A stretch of DNA of 64,000 nt from Lepidurus packardi (Eukaryota; Arthropoda; Branchiopoda; Notostraca; Triopsidae): NCBI GenBank assembly GCA_023053545.1, contig JAKZAN010000197.1, positions 1 to 64,000 on the forward strand, read 5' to 3'. This document shows positions 47,669-57,300 of this stretch, one piece after another. The notes below the pieces were generated by a model, which saw nothing but the letters and a program-made list of their open reading frames with translations, made no database searches and had not been told where the DNA came from. Within the stretch, counting starts at the first letter, position 1, and each line of letters starts with the position of its first letter. The translations under genes and the position numbers were made by a program.

Positions 47669-48656
47669 TTACTTGGCGGCCTGGATCTTGTCGTAGTCAG
47701 CCCGTGTGAAGCCCATGGACTCCAGAGGGCTTGTTCTTCATGACTGCATCGACAAAGCTCTTGCGGTCCACCTCGACCACCTGCAAGCCTTTTTTCTTGA
47801 ACTCGGCGACCAGCTCTGCCTCACGCTTTTTGATTTGCGCTGTCGACCGAACGGCAGCTTCTTGCATCACGTCAGAGAACATTTTTTTCTCGGCGTCGTT
47901 CAGCTTGTTCCAGACGTGGGGGGCGACTTGGGTGGTCAAGCCGTCCACGATGTGACCGGTCAGCATGATGGCCTTTTGCACCTCGTAGAACTTCTTGGCT
48001 TCAATCGTGGTCAGCGGGTTCTCTTGCGCTTCGACCGTGCCGTTTTGCAGGGCCAGGTAGACCTCGGCAAACGCGATAGGCGTCGGGTTGGCGCCGCAAG
48101 CCTCTGGCGTGGCACGGTAGGCCGGCACATCCGGCACGCGGATCTTCAGGCCCTTCATGGCGGCGCAGTTGGGAATCGGCTTTTGCGCCGTGGTGTGGCG
48201 CGCGCCGTAGTAGGTGTAGGCCGTGACCTGGATGCCGGTCTTGGCGCGGAACTCGTTGACCATCTCCTGGAAAACCGGGCTCTTGGAATAGGCGATCAAG
48301 TGGTCGCCATCACGGAAGATGAACGGGTAATACGCAATGCCAAAGCGGGGGTAGGTGCGTGCGGCGAACGAGGGGCCGCTGATGATGATGTCCACCGTGC
48401 CCAGTTGCAGGCCTTGGTTGATGTCGCTTTCTTTACCCAGCGTCGAGGCGGGGAAGACCTGGATGTCGAACTTGCCGTTGCTGCGTTTTTTGATTTCTTC
48501 AGCCGCCCAGACCGAGTCCGTGTGGTAGGGCTCCGACGTTTCGTAAGCGTGCGCCCATTTCAGCTTGGTCTGGGCCTGCGCAGTGCCGGTCATGCCCATC
48601 AGGCTGGCCACGGCGGCGCAGCAGGCCAGAGTCTTGAGGGTCCATCGTTTGTTCAT
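47669..48656 (-). CDS. TRAP transporter substrate-binding protein (DctP family), system 2 (frameshifted near the end)
   Basis: This is the periplasmic receptor. The signal peptide MNKRWTLKTLACCAAVASLMGMTGTAQA precedes the mature protein. Typical DctP features include KWAHAYETSEPYHTDSVWAAEEI, the ligand-contact region KGLKIRVPDVPAY, and AFAEVYLALQNGTVEAQENP. Near 47727 (CCC where CC fits) the frame shifts, and the true C-terminus ESMGFTRADYDKIQAAK ends at the TAA at 47669. The span is 3n+1, giving 328 residues. By context the ligand is likely a hexuronate; that is an inference. Confidence 0.88.
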
Positions 48657-48693
48657 GTCGTCTCCTGGGTTTTAGTTGAGTGCTGGCGTGGAT

Positions 48694-49400
48694 TCAGGTG
48701 GTTTTCGCGCGGCGCCAGCTCGCGCTGAATCGGGCATGGGCTTTGTCCATGTGGGCGTGCATGGCGGCTCGGGCGGCGTCCGCGTCGCGCGCGCAGATCG
48801 CCTCAAAAATCGCTTGGTGTTCGTCAATGGCCGACTGCCAGGACTTCAAGGTTTCAAAGTGCCCGACCAGGGCGTTCGAACACGGGGCCGCTGCGCGAGT
48901 CCCAAAAGCCCTGGATGGTTTCGGTCAGCACCATGTTGTGGCTGGTCTCGACGATGGCGCTGTGAAATGCGCGGTCGCCCTCGATGGGCATCACGCCGGT
49001 GTTGGGCGTCAGCCTGCATGTGTTCAATCGCCAAGCGCATGGCGGTGATGTCCCGGCGCTTGGCCTGGGTGGCGGCCAGCCAGGCGAGCTCGCCTTCCAT
49101 CACCCGGCGTGCGCGGATCAGTTCGAGCGGACCCCACTCGGTGGTCAAGGGCGCGGCGTTGCGTCGCGCCCGCTCTTGCACATACACGCCCGAGCCGGTG
49201 CGCACCTCAACCCAACCCTGGACTTCCAGCGCAATCAGGGCCTCGCGCACCGAAGGCCGGCTCACGCCCAGTTGTTTGGCCAAGTCGCGTTCGGCCGGTA
49301 AACGTGCGCCCGGCACAAACTCGCCTGAGCAAATGAGCGCGCGCAGTTGTTCGGCGATTTGGCGGTACAGACGCTGGGGTTCAACGGTTTGCAAAGGCAT
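48694..49400 (-). CDS. GntR-family regulator, FadR subfamily (two frameshifts)
   Basis: This transcription factor probably controls the two divergent sugar-acid operons. The N-terminal winged helix is clear (GARLPAERDLAKQLGVSRPSVREALIALE), followed by the helical FCD effector domain. Two breaks, near 49010 and near 48873 (extra C in each), interrupt the effector domain. The pieces read TGVMPIEGDRAFHSAIVE and LVGHFETLKSWQSAIDEHQAIF, ending SWRRAKTT. The span is 3n+2, so about 234 residues after removing two bases. The start is the ATG at 49400. It is the first gene of the minus-strand operon, 37 nt before dctP. Confidence 0.85.
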
Positions 49401-49489
49401 GGTCAAGTGAGGCGAAGCGCTGCAGAGGCAGTAAAAGCGACTAGACCTGTGAGGCCGAAAAAGGTCTTAAGGGTTAGCCAGAACTGGAC

Positions 49490-49506
49490 AAGTGGTCAGG
49501 CCAATT
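49490..49506. promoter_or_regulatory. FadR/GntR-type operator candidate between divergent sugar-acid operons
   Basis: AAGTGGTCAGGCCAATT is a 17-bp near-palindrome, with 15 of 17 positions matching the form AATTGGTCNGACCAATT known for several FadR-subfamily regulators. It lies 90 nt before gntR and 149 nt before the divergent SDR gene, a natural place for autoregulation and joint control. Confidence 0.6.
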
Positions 49507-49654
49507 AATAATGCATCAAGCCCGGCGCTGCAGCATCCGGCTAAACCCTGTGACGGTGTTTTGCAGTGTGTCCAGCCTCGGGTGGGTGCTGCTTCCAGGA
49601 TCTCGGCAGCTGTGCGCGTTCGCTTTTGTCTCACCACTTCTGAAAGAAAAAATC

Positions 49655-50389
49655 ATGCGCCTAAAAGGCAAAACAGCCCTCATCACGGCAGCCGGTCAGG
49701 GTATTGGTCGGGCCACGGTATTAGCCATGGCGGCCGAGGGCGCGCAGGTCTGGGCCACCGACGTCAACGCCGACTTGCTCAAGGCCTACGCCGGCGTGGC
49801 CAACATCACCGCTTTGCCGCTGGATGTGCTGGACAAGGCCGCCATTGCCCGCGTGGTGGCTGGCTTGCCACCGCTGGACGTGCTCTTCAATTGCGCGGGT
49901 TTTGTGCACGCCGGCGCTGCGCTGGAAGCCACCGACGCCGACTGGGAGTTTGGCTTTAACCTGAACGTGCGCTCGCAGTTCTGGATGATCCAGGCGGTGC
50001 TGCCCGGCATGCGCGCGCGCCAAAGCGGCAGCATCATCAACATGGCCAGCGTGTGCGGCAGCATCAAGGGCTTGCCCAACCGCTTTATTTACGGCACCAC
50101 CAAGGCCGCGGTGATCGGTCTGACCAAGAGCGTGGCTGCCGACTACGTGGCCGACCGGGTGCGCTGCAACGCGATTTGCCCTGGCACGGTGGACACGCCT
50201 TCGCTGGGCGATCGCATCAATGCGTTTGCCGACCCGGCTGAAGCGCGCAAGGCCTTCATCGCCCGCCAGCCGCTGGGTCGCTTGGCCAAAGCCGAAGAAA
50301 TCGCGCCGCTGGTGGTGTTCTTGGCCAGCGACGAAGCCGCCTTCGTCACGGGCCAGGCCTACAACGTCGACGGCGGCATCACCATTTAA
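49655..50389 (+). CDS. SDR oxidoreductase, 2-keto-3-deoxy-L-fuconate dehydrogenase-like
   Basis: A 244-residue NAD-dependent dehydrogenase. TAAGQGIGRATVLAMAAEG (nucleotide site), NCAGFVH, and the catalytic YGTTKAAVIGLTKSVA are present. The sequence resembles SDRs that oxidise 2-keto-3-deoxy-L-fuconate, and a hydrolase of the matching FAH family lies two genes on. First gene of the plus-strand operon facing gntR. The substrate remains an inference. Confidence 0.83.
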   Translation: MRLKGKTALITAAGQGIGRATVLAMAAEGAQVWATDVNADLLKAYAGVANITALPLDVLDKAAIARVVAGLPPLDVLFNCAGFVHAGAALEATDADWEFGFNLNVRSQFWMIQAVLPGMRARQSGSIINMASVCGSIKGLPNRFIYGTTKAAVIGLTKSVAADYVADRVRCNAICPGTVDTPSLGDRINAFADPAEARKAFIARQPLGRLAKAEEIAPLVVFLASDEAAFVTGQAYNVDGGITI

Positions 50390-50401
50390 CAAGGGCACAC
50401 C

Positions 50402-51157
50402 ATGAACCAACTTGACCTGAAGCAGCGCCACGCGGTCGTCACCGGCGGCGCCGCAGGCCTGGGCTTTGCGATCACCGAGCGCATGCTCGCCTCGGGCGCC
50501 AGCGTCACCTGGTGGGACCGCGACGCGGAGGCCATGAAAGCCGCCCGCGAACAGCTGGGGCAAGCCGGCCAGAGCGTGCACACCGTGGTGGTCGACGTGG
50601 GCCAGCACGCCAGCGTGGTGGCGGCCGTGCAGCAAACCTGCGCCCAGCAGCCCGTCATCGACGCGCTGGTCAACTGCGCGGGTGTGACCGGCCCCAACGT
50701 CAAGGTCTGGGACTACCCGGTTGATGCTTGGCAGCAGGTCATGCAGGTCAACCTCAACGGGCTTTTCTATTGCTGCCGGGAAGTCGCGCCGCTGATGCGC
50801 GCGCAGAACTACGGGCGCATCGTCAACATCGCGTCGGTCGCCGGCAAGGACGGCAACCCCAACGCCAGCGCTTACAGCGCCAGCAAGGCGGCGGTGATTG
50901 CGCTGACCAAGTCGCTGGGCAAGGAACTGGCCGATACTGGCGTGCGCGTGAACTGCGTGACGCCGGCCGCCGTGAAGACCGCCATCTTTGATCAGATGAC
51001 GCCCGAGCACATTGCCTTCATGCTGTCGAAAATCCCGATGGGCCGGTTCGGCACGCCTGAGGAAGTGGCGGCCATGGTGGCTTGGCTGTGCACCGAAGAC
51101 TGCTCGTTTTCCACCGGCGCGGTGTTTGACCTGTCGGGCGGCCGCTCTACCTACTGA
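50402..51157 (+). CDS. SDR oxidoreductase, second of the operon
   Basis: A 251-residue short-chain dehydrogenase. VTGGAAGLGFAITERML binds the nucleotide, NCAGVTGP follows, and the active-site motif is YSASKAAVIALTKSLGKEL. It is not closely alike to its neighbour, so the two are unlikely to be a recent duplication. It probably oxidises a sugar or aldonic acid in the same pathway. It begins 12 nt after the first SDR stop. Confidence 0.85.
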   Translation: MNQLDLKQRHAVVTGGAAGLGFAITERMLASGASVTWWDRDAEAMKAAREQLGQAGQSVHTVVVDVGQHASVVAAVQQTCAQQPVIDALVNCAGVTGPNVKVWDYPVDAWQQVMQVNLNGLFYCCREVAPLMRAQNYGRIVNIASVAGKDGNPNASAYSASKAAVIALTKSLGKELADTGVRVNCVTPAAVKTAIFDQMTPEHIAFMLSKIPMGRFGTPEEVAAMVAWLCTEDCSFSTGAVFDLSGGRSTY

Positions 51158-51217
51158 CCGCCTGCGCTGATGAATTTTTAACCGAAGAACCGAAGTAACT
51201 GAAGAAGGACCAGAAAC

Positions 51218-52066
51218 ATGAAACTCGTTCGTTATGGCAACCCTGGCAAAGAAAAACCAGGCCTGATTGACGCTGAAGGCAAGCTGCGCGACTTGAGCGG
51301 CGTGGTCACCGACATTGGCCCCGGTCAGCTGAGCGACGCCGCCCTGGCCAAGCTGCGCAAGGTCAAGCCTGCCAGCCTGCCGCTGGTGCGCGGCAAGCCG
51401 CGCATGGGCAGCCCCGTCAACGGCGTGCGCAAGTTCATCGCCATCGGCCTGAACTACGCGGACCACGCGGCCGAGTCGAACCTGCCTATCCCCAAAGAAC
51501 CGATCGTCTTCATGAAGGCCACCAGCTGCATCCAGGGCCCGAACGATCCGGTGATGCTGCCCAAGGGCTCGGTCAAGACCGACTGGGAAGTCGAACTCGG
51601 TGTGGTGATTGGCACGCGCGCCCGTTATGTGTCGCAAAAAGACGCGCTCAACTTCGTGGCCGGTTACTGCACCATCAACGACATCAGCGAGCGCGAATAC
51701 CAGATCGAGCGCGGCGGCACCTGGGACAAGGGCAAGGGTTGCGACACCTTCGGCCCCATCGGCCCCTGGCTGGTCACCCGCGACGAAGTGCCCAACCCGC
51801 AAAAGCTCGAGATGTGGCTTGAAGTCAACGGCAAGCGCGTGCAATCCGGCTCGACCAAGACCATGATTTTTGGCGTGGCCAAGCTGGTCAGCTACGTCAG
51901 CCAGTTCATGACACTCGAACCCGGTGACGTCATCACCACCGGCACCCCGCCGGGCGTCGGTTTGGGCATGAAGCCGCCGATGTACCTCAAAAAGGGCGAC
52001 GTCATGCGCTTGGGCATTGAAGGCCTGGGCGAGCAAGAACAAACCGTGGTGCCCTTCAAGCTCTGA
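51218..52066 (+). CDS. Fumarylacetoacetate hydrolase family protein, 2,4-diketo-3-deoxy-fuconate hydrolase-like
   Basis: A 282-residue enzyme that cleaves a C-C bond in a diketo acid. The metal site is visible in DWEVELGVVIG and GYCTINDISEREYQ, followed by KGCDTFGPIGPWLVT and the C-terminal GDVITTGTPPGVG. In oxidative L-fucose or L-rhamnose pathways such enzymes split 2,4-diketo-3-deoxy sugar acids to pyruvate and a hydroxy acid; annotation as ureidoglycolate lyase is a common alternative. The third gene of the operon, with a terminator after it. Confidence 0.87.
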   Translation: MKLVRYGNPGKEKPGLIDAEGKLRDLSGVVTDIGPGQLSDAALAKLRKVKPASLPLVRGKPRMGSPVNGVRKFIAIGLNYADHAAESNLPIPKEPIVFMKATSCIQGPNDPVMLPKGSVKTDWEVELGVVIGTRARYVSQKDALNFVAGYCTINDISEREYQIERGGTWDKGKGCDTFGPIGPWLVTRDEVPNPQKLEMWLEVNGKRVQSGSTKTMIFGVAKLVSYVSQFMTLEPGDVITTGTPPGVGLGMKPPMYLKKGDVMRLGIEGLGEQEQTVVPFKL

Positions 52067-52105
52067 GCTTGACCGAGCCTGCGGCGGCCCAGACGGGCCA
52101 CCTTT

Positions 52106-52145
52106 TAAAAAGCGCGTCAGCCTGAGCTGACGCGCTTTTTTTTTG
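52106..52145 (+). terminator. Rho-independent terminator of the SDR-SDR-FAH operon
   Basis: AAAAAGCGCGTCAG and CTGACGCGCTTTTT arms around CCTGAG, ending in nine or more T. It lies 40 nt after the FAH-family stop. Confidence 0.92.
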
Positions 52146-52194
52146 TTGTCATAACCGTCCGCCGCGGTCCAAAGGCTCGCTGGTTCTAAGCAGT

Positions 52195-52266
52195 CCTTCG
52201 ATACGTCAGGATGAATGGAGCCCCCAGCTCTCTTTGCTCCCTCCGCTTGTGCTGAGGTATCGAAGG
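52195..52266. repeat. Imperfect inverted repeat (REP-like intergenic element)
   Basis: The left arm begins CCTTCGATACGTCAGG and the right arm ends CCTGAG-like GCTGAGGTATCGAAGG. CCTTCGATAC-plus-CTCAG palindromes of this sort are scattered through the intergenic DNA of many proteobacteria. It sits between the FAH operon terminator and the convergent glycosyltransferase gene. Confidence 0.6.
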
Positions 52267-52314
52267 GTCTACCCGCTTGGAGTTCAGGTCAAAGTTTAGA
52301 ACTTGCAGAGTTTT

Positions 52315-54279
52315 TCAATCGATGCTTCTCGCCGACCACATCCCCAGCAGCGCGTCTTCCAGGTCGCGGGCAAAGCCTGCCGCGTCAAATAGCGCGCTGT
52401 GGTGGCGCTGGAGCAGCACTTTGTCGTGCAGTTTCGCCAACTGCGCGGGCTGCGCCAGCAGCGCTAGCACCTGCAGCTCGTAGTCTGCCAGGCTGGGGCA
52501 AATGCACTCGGGCATGCCAAGTGCGGTGAGCAAGCTGGTGCCCACCCGGCTGGCAAAGCTGCGGCCGGGCACCGTCAAGTGCGGCACGCCGGCCCACAAG
52601 GCGTCGCTGGCGGTGGTGTGGGCGTTGTAGGGCCAAGTTTCCAGACTCAGGCTGGCCAGCTGCAGGCGGGCCAGGTGCTGGGCTTGCGGCAGCTGCGGAG
52701 CAAACACCAGGCGCTCGGGTGCCACGCCCTGGGCTTGGGCATGGCGGCGCAAGTTGTCGCTGCTTTGGGGGTGGCCTTGCAGCAGCCACAGCACGGCCTG
52801 CGGGTCAGCCTTTAAAAAGCGCATCCACATGGCCCACACCTCGGGTGTGAACTTGAACGTGCTGTTAAAGCACACCAGCACCGTGCCGGTGTCGGGCAGG
52901 CCGTGATCGCGCCGGTGCTGCGGTGCGGGGTCGATGGCTCGGTCAAGGTCGTTGGGCTGGTAGCTGTGCGGCATGCGCCACACCCGCTCGGCAAAGTGGG
53001 GCTCCAGCGCGGGCGGCAGCACCTGGGCGTCGGCCAGCACCCAGTCGTAATACGGGGCGGGCAAGGTTCCGGGGTAGCCCAACCAATTGACCTGCACCGG
53101 CGCCGCCCTGTGCGCAAAAATCCCGGGGCGGCTGTCGCGAGTGAGCCCTTTCAAGTCCACCGCCACCTGCACGCCGTGGGCGCGGCACCACTGCGCCACC
53201 TGGGCGTCTGGCCAGGCATGCACATCCACCCAGGTGTGGCCCATGGCTTGAATGCGCTGCTGCATGGCGTCGGGCCCACCAGTGCGGCGGGGCGCGGAAA
53301 AGCTGAGCAAAAACACCTGCACCCGCGCCGGGTTGTGCCGCGCCAGCACACCGGCCAGCAGGTAGGCCGTCGCGTGTTCGTTGAACTCAGACGACACGTA
53401 GGCCACGCGCAGTGCTTCCCCGTTGCGCGGAATACTGTCTGGAGGCAATCCAGCATCGGCACAAGACCTGGCAGGGTGCATGCTGTGCAGGAGCTGCTGC
53501 GCCGCGTGGCGCTGTAGTGCCGGGTCGTCAAACAGCACCAAGGATGAAAACGGCTCCAGTGACGGCATGTTTTGCCAGCTCCGGTGGGCCAGCAGGGCCA
53601 GCGCCGGGTGTAGGCCCCGGTCAACAGAAGTCCGCAACACAGGACCCTCATCAGCGGTCACTGGAAGGGCGGGCATGCGCCAGTCAGCCAACTGGCGCAA
53701 TAAAAAAACCACCATGCATGCGGTGAACGGTGATGCTGGTTTGGCCTGCTCGTAGGCCAGAAAGCGGGTCAGGGCTTCAGGCCATGCCTGAGCCATCAAC
53801 AAGCTGTTGGCGACCACAGACAGTGCTTCAAAATTGCCCGGATTGGCGGCAAGTGCCAGCGTAGCGGCCCGTCCGGCTTGCGCATGGTCGCCCAGCTGCT
53901 GCAACGCTTTGGCACGCCCCTGTTGGGCCGGAGAATGGTCGGGCGCTATCGCAAGTACTTCATCAAAAGCTGCGAGCGCCGCAGCCGCCTGCCCCAGAAC
54001 TCCGTGCGCTTGCCCCAGGTTAAAGGTGACCGCTGCTCTTTCTTGCCTGGCCCGCTTGGGCATCACTTTCAGTGCGCCGTGTGCGGCCTGCACTGCCTGC
54101 TCAGGCCAGTTCAAACCCATAGCCACGACCACCTGCCACTGCAGCGCCCAAGCGTCTTGAGGGTTCGTGGTGAGCAGTGGCAGCAGCGCCTGCCAAGCGG
54201 CAGGCCAGTTCTGGCTCGATAGATGAGCACCGGCCTCTTCGCGCATTCTCTTTTGTGATGGCGCGTCAGTACTTTTCAT
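52315..54279 (-). CDS. TPR-containing GT41 glycosyltransferase (O-GlcNAc transferase/SPINDLY-like)
   Basis: A 654-residue cytoplasmic glycosyltransferase. Residues about 15-200 form TPR-like helices (YNLGQAHGVLGQAAAALAAFDEVLAIAP is the clearest). From about 290 on, the GT41 catalytic lobes are clear: VAYVSSEFNEHATAYL (with the family's His), GIFAHRAAPVQVNWLGYPGT, FNSTFKFTPEVWAMW, and YNAHTTASDALWAGVPHLT for the nucleotide sugar. It starts 34 nt after the stop of the giant repeat protein gene, on the same strand, so both are probably one operon. This family includes O-GlcNAc transferases and the HMW1C adhesin glycosyltransferases. The acceptor is probably the neighbour, by inference. Confidence 0.87.
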   Translation of the reverse strand: MKSTDAPSQKRMREEAGAHLSSQNWPAAWQALLPLLTTNPQDAWALQWQVVVAMGLNWPEQAVQAAHGALKVMPKRARQERAAVTFNLGQAHGVLGQAAAALAAFDEVLAIAPDHSPAQQGRAKALQQLGDHAQAGRAATLALAANPGNFEALSVVANSLLMAQAWPEALTRFLAYEQAKPASPFTACMVVFLLRQLADWRMPALPVTADEGPVLRTSVDRGLHPALALLAHRSWQNMPSLEPFSSLVLFDDPALQRHAAQQLLHSMHPARSCADAGLPPDSIPRNGEALRVAYVSSEFNEHATAYLLAGVLARHNPARVQVFLLSFSAPRRTGGPDAMQQRIQAMGHTWVDVHAWPDAQVAQWCRAHGVQVAVDLKGLTRDSRPGIFAHRAAPVQVNWLGYPGTLPAPYYDWVLADAQVLPPALEPHFAERVWRMPHSYQPNDLDRAIDPAPQHRRDHGLPDTGTVLVCFNSTFKFTPEVWAMWMRFLKADPQAVLWLLQGHPQSSDNLRRHAQAQGVAPERLVFAPQLPQAQHLARLQLASLSLETWPYNAHTTASDALWAGVPHLTVPGRSFASRVGTSLLTALGMPECICPSLADYELQVLALLAQPAQLAKLHDKVLLQRHHSALFDAAGFARDLEDALLGMWSARSID

Positions 54280-54313
54280 CTCTGGTGCGCAATTTTCGCC
54301 GCCGGAATCTATT

Positions 54314-57300
54314 TCACAGAACCTGGAGCGCTGCGTAGACTTGGTAGCTGTCGAAGTTGTTCTGCACTAAGCCTTTACTGAAATCCAGCGCGGCATGGCC
54401 CACACTCGAAGTTGTTGACGACCAATAGTTGTTGCTGTTGTGCCAGCCCGGCGGCAGGCCGGCAGCCCCCGTTCCGGTGCTTGTGCCGTTGAAGGCATCC
54501 CAGACCGCAAAAAGGTCGTTGTAGGTCGTGTTTGATGCGGGGTCGGTGTCCCAGCCCGGCGTATCCTTGCTCCAGGCCGTGCCAGGGAAGTACCCCACGG
54601 AGCTTGTTAATGTTGGCAGTGTGAGTTGCACGCCATTAACCGTGAATGTTCGGTGACTGTCTGTGATCACCGCTCCGGTACTGATGCCATAGGCCATGTT
54701 TTCCAGGTAGTCCATGCTGACGGTGTCAAGTCTGTCATGCACACCATCGCTATTTCGGTCCCATGCGTAATACCACTTTCCTTCCACTTCCACCCCATGG
54801 ATCAGCTGGCCGTAGGTGCCGCCCAATGCAATGGTGGCGGGTCTTCCCGATACGATCGTAACGCTGTACGCGGTGCCGGCCGCACCCAAGTTCCCCGCTT
54901 GGTCTGTCACCAGAGCGGTATAGCTCGGCTTGTCCCCTCCCGACAAGGAGCTGTCGACGTAACTCCACGTATTACCGCTGACCGTGGCATTACCCAGGTA
55001 GGTAGCCCCGTCATACACACGAACTACCTCTCCGGTAGCCAAGGCGGCGCTGAGTGTGCCGCTGAGGGTTAAGCTGGTGTCGTCAGTCGAGCCCCCGTTG
55101 GCGACGATGCCTGTGGTGCTTCCGAAGTCGTCAGTTACTCCTGTCACGGTGGCCATTTGAGTAGGCGCCTGCGTGTCTATCGTGACTGGATGGGCTGCGC
55201 TTGCTGAGCCCTGATTGCCAGCCTGATCGACTACTCGGACCGTGTAACTTGGCTTGTCGCCGTTTAGCAAAGTCCCGTCGGTATAGCTCCAGGTGCTGCC
55301 GTTTACCGTTGCACTACCCAGTAACGTGGTGCCGTCATAGACCCATACCTTGTCGCTTGCAGCAAGGGCTGCGCTGAGCGTGCCGCTCAGTGTGAGGCTG
55401 GTGTCGTTAGTGAAGCCGTTCTTTGCTACGCTGCCGGTGACGATACCAACGTCATCGGTAACGGCAGCGATGACAGCTGTCTGCAAGGGCGCCTGTGTGT
55501 CCAGCGTAAAAGTCAGCGGGGTGCTTGTATTGCCCACGTTACCCGCAGTATCAACCAAGCGGGCACTCAAGGCTTTAGCACCATCCGCGCCAAGGTCTGC
55601 CTTGAGTACAGTGAAGTCGACATAGCTCCCCACTTCGGTCATGGTTAACGTAAAAACCTTAGGTGTGGGAAAGGCCGCACCATTCAGTAAAAATTCAACC
55701 TTGTCATCCTTTTCAGCCAAGCTGCCGCTGGTCGTTAGGGAAACACGGAAAGTGATGGAGGCTGATTCAGCATCGGACACCCAATTGTCGGCAAGACTCG
55801 TTGAAATCAGTTCGGCCACGGTCGGAGGGGTTGGCGCAGTGGTGTCAATTTTTAAACGCAGTGTCGAGTTCGAGGTGGACTCGTTCCCGTTGGCGTCGGT
55901 GGTTGAATAGCCGATGTTGTAGCTCCCATCGGCCAGGGCCTGAGTGGGAGTAAGCAGGCCGGTGGCTCCGTTGTAAAAAGACGCAACCCGTCTGCCGTCG
56001 ATGTAGAGATTGGGCTGGGCGGTCAGATTCAGTCCGACGTAGAGGGATGGCGTGTTGTCGTCGGTGGTAGCAGCTTGGCTGGTCGCGCTTTGGATCAAGC
56101 CCACATCGTCGCTGTAATAAATGGGGACTGCGACATCGCGCACGAGGGTGGGTCCGGTGCCGGTGATGGCGTTGCCAGCTGCGTCAAAGAGCTTGACGGT
56201 CACAACCCCACCTGAGGGGATGTCTGCGAGCAAATTGCTGGTGGAGACCTCGACGCTGGTGTCGCCGGCTTCGATGAGGCTGTCGGTGCCGATCTTGATG
56301 TCGCCGACATAAAACTCTGCCTTGCCGCCGGTGGCCTGGCCGGCGGAGATGGTGGCTACAACGCCCAAGGCGGTGTTGGTGCTGTTCAATGTGTTGGCGA
56401 CCACGGTGCCGCCGCTGGGGATGACGGTGATGGCCATGGGCTCGGGCGGGCGCGGTGACATCGCGCACGAGCGTGGGTCCGGTGCCGGTGATGGCGTTGC
56501 CAGCTGCGTCAAAGAGCTTGACGGTCACGACCCCGCCTTCTGGGATGTCTGCGAGCAAATTGCTGGTGGAGACCTCGACGTTGGTGTCGCCGGCTTCGAT
56601 GAGGCTGTCGGTGCCGATCTTGATGTCGCCGACATAAAACTCTGCCTTGCCGCCGGTGGCCTGGCCGGCGGAGATGGTGGCTACAACGCCCAAGGCGGTG
56701 TTGGTGCTGTTCAATGTGTTGGCGACCACGGTGCCGCCGCTGGGGGTGACGGTGATGGCCATGGGCTCGGGCGGCGCGGTGACATCGCGCACGAGGGTGG
56801 GTCCGGTGCCGGTGATGGCGTTGCCAGCTGCGTCAAAGAGCTTAACGGTCACAACCCCACCTGTTGGGATGTCTGCGAGCAAATTGCTGGTGGAAACCTC
56901 GACGCTGGTGTCGCCGGCTTCGATCAGGCTGTCGGTGCCGATCTTGATGTCGCCGACATAAAACTCAGCCTTGCCGCCGGTCGCCTGGCCGGCGGAGATG
57001 GTGGCTACAACGCCCAAGGCGGTGTTGGTGCTGTTCAAGGTGTTGGCGACCACGGTGCCGCCGCTGGGGGTGACGGTGATGGCCATGGGCTCAGGCGGCG
57101 CGGTGACATCGCGCACGAGGGTGGGTCCGGTGCCGGTGATGGCGTTGCCAGCTGCGTCAAAGAGCTTAACGGTCACAACCCCACCTGTTGGGATGTCTGC
57201 GAGCAAATTGCTGGTGGAGACCTCGACGCTGGTGTCGCCGGCTTCGATGAGGCTGTCTGTGCCGATCTTGATGTCGCCGACATAAAACTCAGCCTTGCCG

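Noticed and set aside
49721-52042. A 773-codon minus-strand frame opposite the two SDR genes and the FAH gene
   Set aside because: The plus-strand genes carry clear catalytic motifs; the antisense frame has none.
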